From Lepturacanthus savala (taxonomy: Eukaryota; Chordata; Actinopteri; Scombriformes; Trichiuridae), in NCBI GenBank assembly GCA_030544235.1, contig CM060463.1, positions 36,399,920 to 36,463,919 on the forward strand: a DNA stretch of 64,000 nucleotides, given 5' to 3'. The notes under the pieces are model-generated. The model was not told the origin of the DNA and ran no database searches. It worked only from the letters and a program-made list of their open reading frames with translations. How positions within the stretch are numbered: the stretch's first letter is position 1; each line of letters starts with the position of its first letter. Below are positions 63,060-64,000 of the stretch, in pieces. Made by a program: the position numbers and the translations under genes.

Positions 63060-64000
63060 CAATTTACAACGTTTGTTTATTCAACAAAGTCCAATGATGC
63101 ACATGAAGCTTGAAGCTTCAACAAGAGGTGATGATACATCACTACAACAACTTGTAGGTTTCTACAAGACACTGTACTCAGAGAGAGTAAAGGAGCAGCT
63201 GCTTTATAACAGACAAACCACTGACAGGACCTGAGGACACAGTTCTACTGTCAATGGATTAACACGTTTTCAGGAGGAAACAAATGACCTTAGAACAGAT
63301 CTAAATATTCTAGATGAATACACAGATTTCAGCTGATTCATTACATGTAAAAGTCACTGGAAAACTGTGACAGTTTGATGTGAATCAAACATTTTACAGT
63401 AAAACAAATGATCTTAAAACAGATCATTTCTGAGTAAAGTCCATTGTGACATCACAACCGACATTTCTGATCAACATGATCAATAATCAAGAGGTAAATA
63501 TCAATATATTGTAAAAATACAATGAATGTGAGACAAAATGATCTGATTTTAACAAACCAAAAGAAAACCTTTCATACTAAAGAACTGATATATTTGATCT
63601 ATAACAGATCAATGTTGAATAATCAAAGAGATTAAAATAATCACATAAAGTCCATTTTGACAAAATAGACAAAAACGATAAATTTCCTTAGGAAACAAAG
63701 TGGAGGAAAAAATGTCCATTAAAAGAACCATTGTGATATTTGTCTAAGTGATTAATACTAATCAATAGGTAACAAATATCAAAATGTCATTATATTATAA
63801 TAATATATAACCTGCATTGAGGCATAAATGATCACTATAAAACTGTGATAGTCTGATTTTAACAAACCTTTTAGATAAAAGAATAAACATTATGATCTGA
63901 GAACAGATCAGTTTAGATTAATCACAGAGATTAAAGTCCATTATAACAATATGTCCATAAACAGGACATTTACATATTGGATCAACATGATCAACACCAA
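63060..64000 (-). other. her4: 3' flank of a predicted sixth her4 gene beyond the window
   Basis: Reverse complement of the sequence that follows copy D, including the AATAAA-type end (TTGTTTATTCAACAAAG at about 63073). In copy C the coding stop lies about 400 bp past the motif CATAAACAGGACATTTACAT, which here occurs at about 63957-63976. A minus-strand her4 stop is therefore expected near 64.36 kb. Confidence 0.65.

Larger units (their letters stand above)
60893..63980 (-). repeat. Large inverted repeat, right arm
   Basis: Reverse-complement partner of 54420-56730. It is longer than the left arm because of two extra segments, about 61317-61845 (between two copies of TTAAGAGGATTTATCCACTC) and about 63511-63815. 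Its outer end is the distal 3' flank of a her4 unit pointing left. Confidence 0.9.

Overview
This window is vertebrate nuclear DNA, almost certainly from a teleost fish. It has short spliced genes with GT-AG introns, AT-rich introns full of CA and other microsatellites, and TTAA-flanked fish-type MITEs. The genes are pank4 and a tandem set of Hes5/Her4 genes. The pank4-hes5 adjacency, with both genes on the same strand, is also the human 1p36 arrangement. I cannot name the species.

Layout. 1-14.9 kb: no convincing coding gene. It holds two large minisatellites (6.2-6.9 and 10.5-11.7 kb), MITE pieces, and a CpG-rich segment near 9.05-9.45 kb that looks like a minus-strand first exon of a gene leaving the window to the left. 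14.9-32.06 kb (minus strand): complete pank4, which I resolved into 19 coding exons encoding 775 aa. 33.8-57.5 kb: five her4/hes5-type bHLH-WRPW genes, named here A(-), B(+), C(-), D(+) and E(+). Each has two coding exons, and they are practically identical in coding sequence, intron and core promoter. 44.5-45.5 kb (minus strand): a separate two-exon gene for an unrecognised 96-aa protein with faint HLH-like and Orange-like stretches. 54.4-64.0 kb: a large imperfect inverted repeat centred near 58.8 kb. It ends in the 3' flank of what should be a sixth her4 copy, on the minus strand just beyond the right edge.

How it works together. Her4/Hes5 proteins are Notch-activated repressors that keep neural progenitors undifferentiated. 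Each gene here has a TATA box, an RBPJ-type site, a CCAAT box and a Sox-type site. Between the genes lie at least a dozen related noncoding modules built round one RBPJ core (TGTGGGAA) with Sox, POU and E-box motifs. They fall into three types that recur across the array, so the locus looks like an array of duplicated Notch/Sox enhancers interleaved with homogenised repressor genes in alternating orientation. The predicted Her4 protein has a complete bHLH and WRPW but no recognisable Orange domain, which is unusual. The pank4 product keeps the kinase Glu and Arg positions that are substituted in mammalian PANK4, so the fish enzyme may be truly bifunctional.
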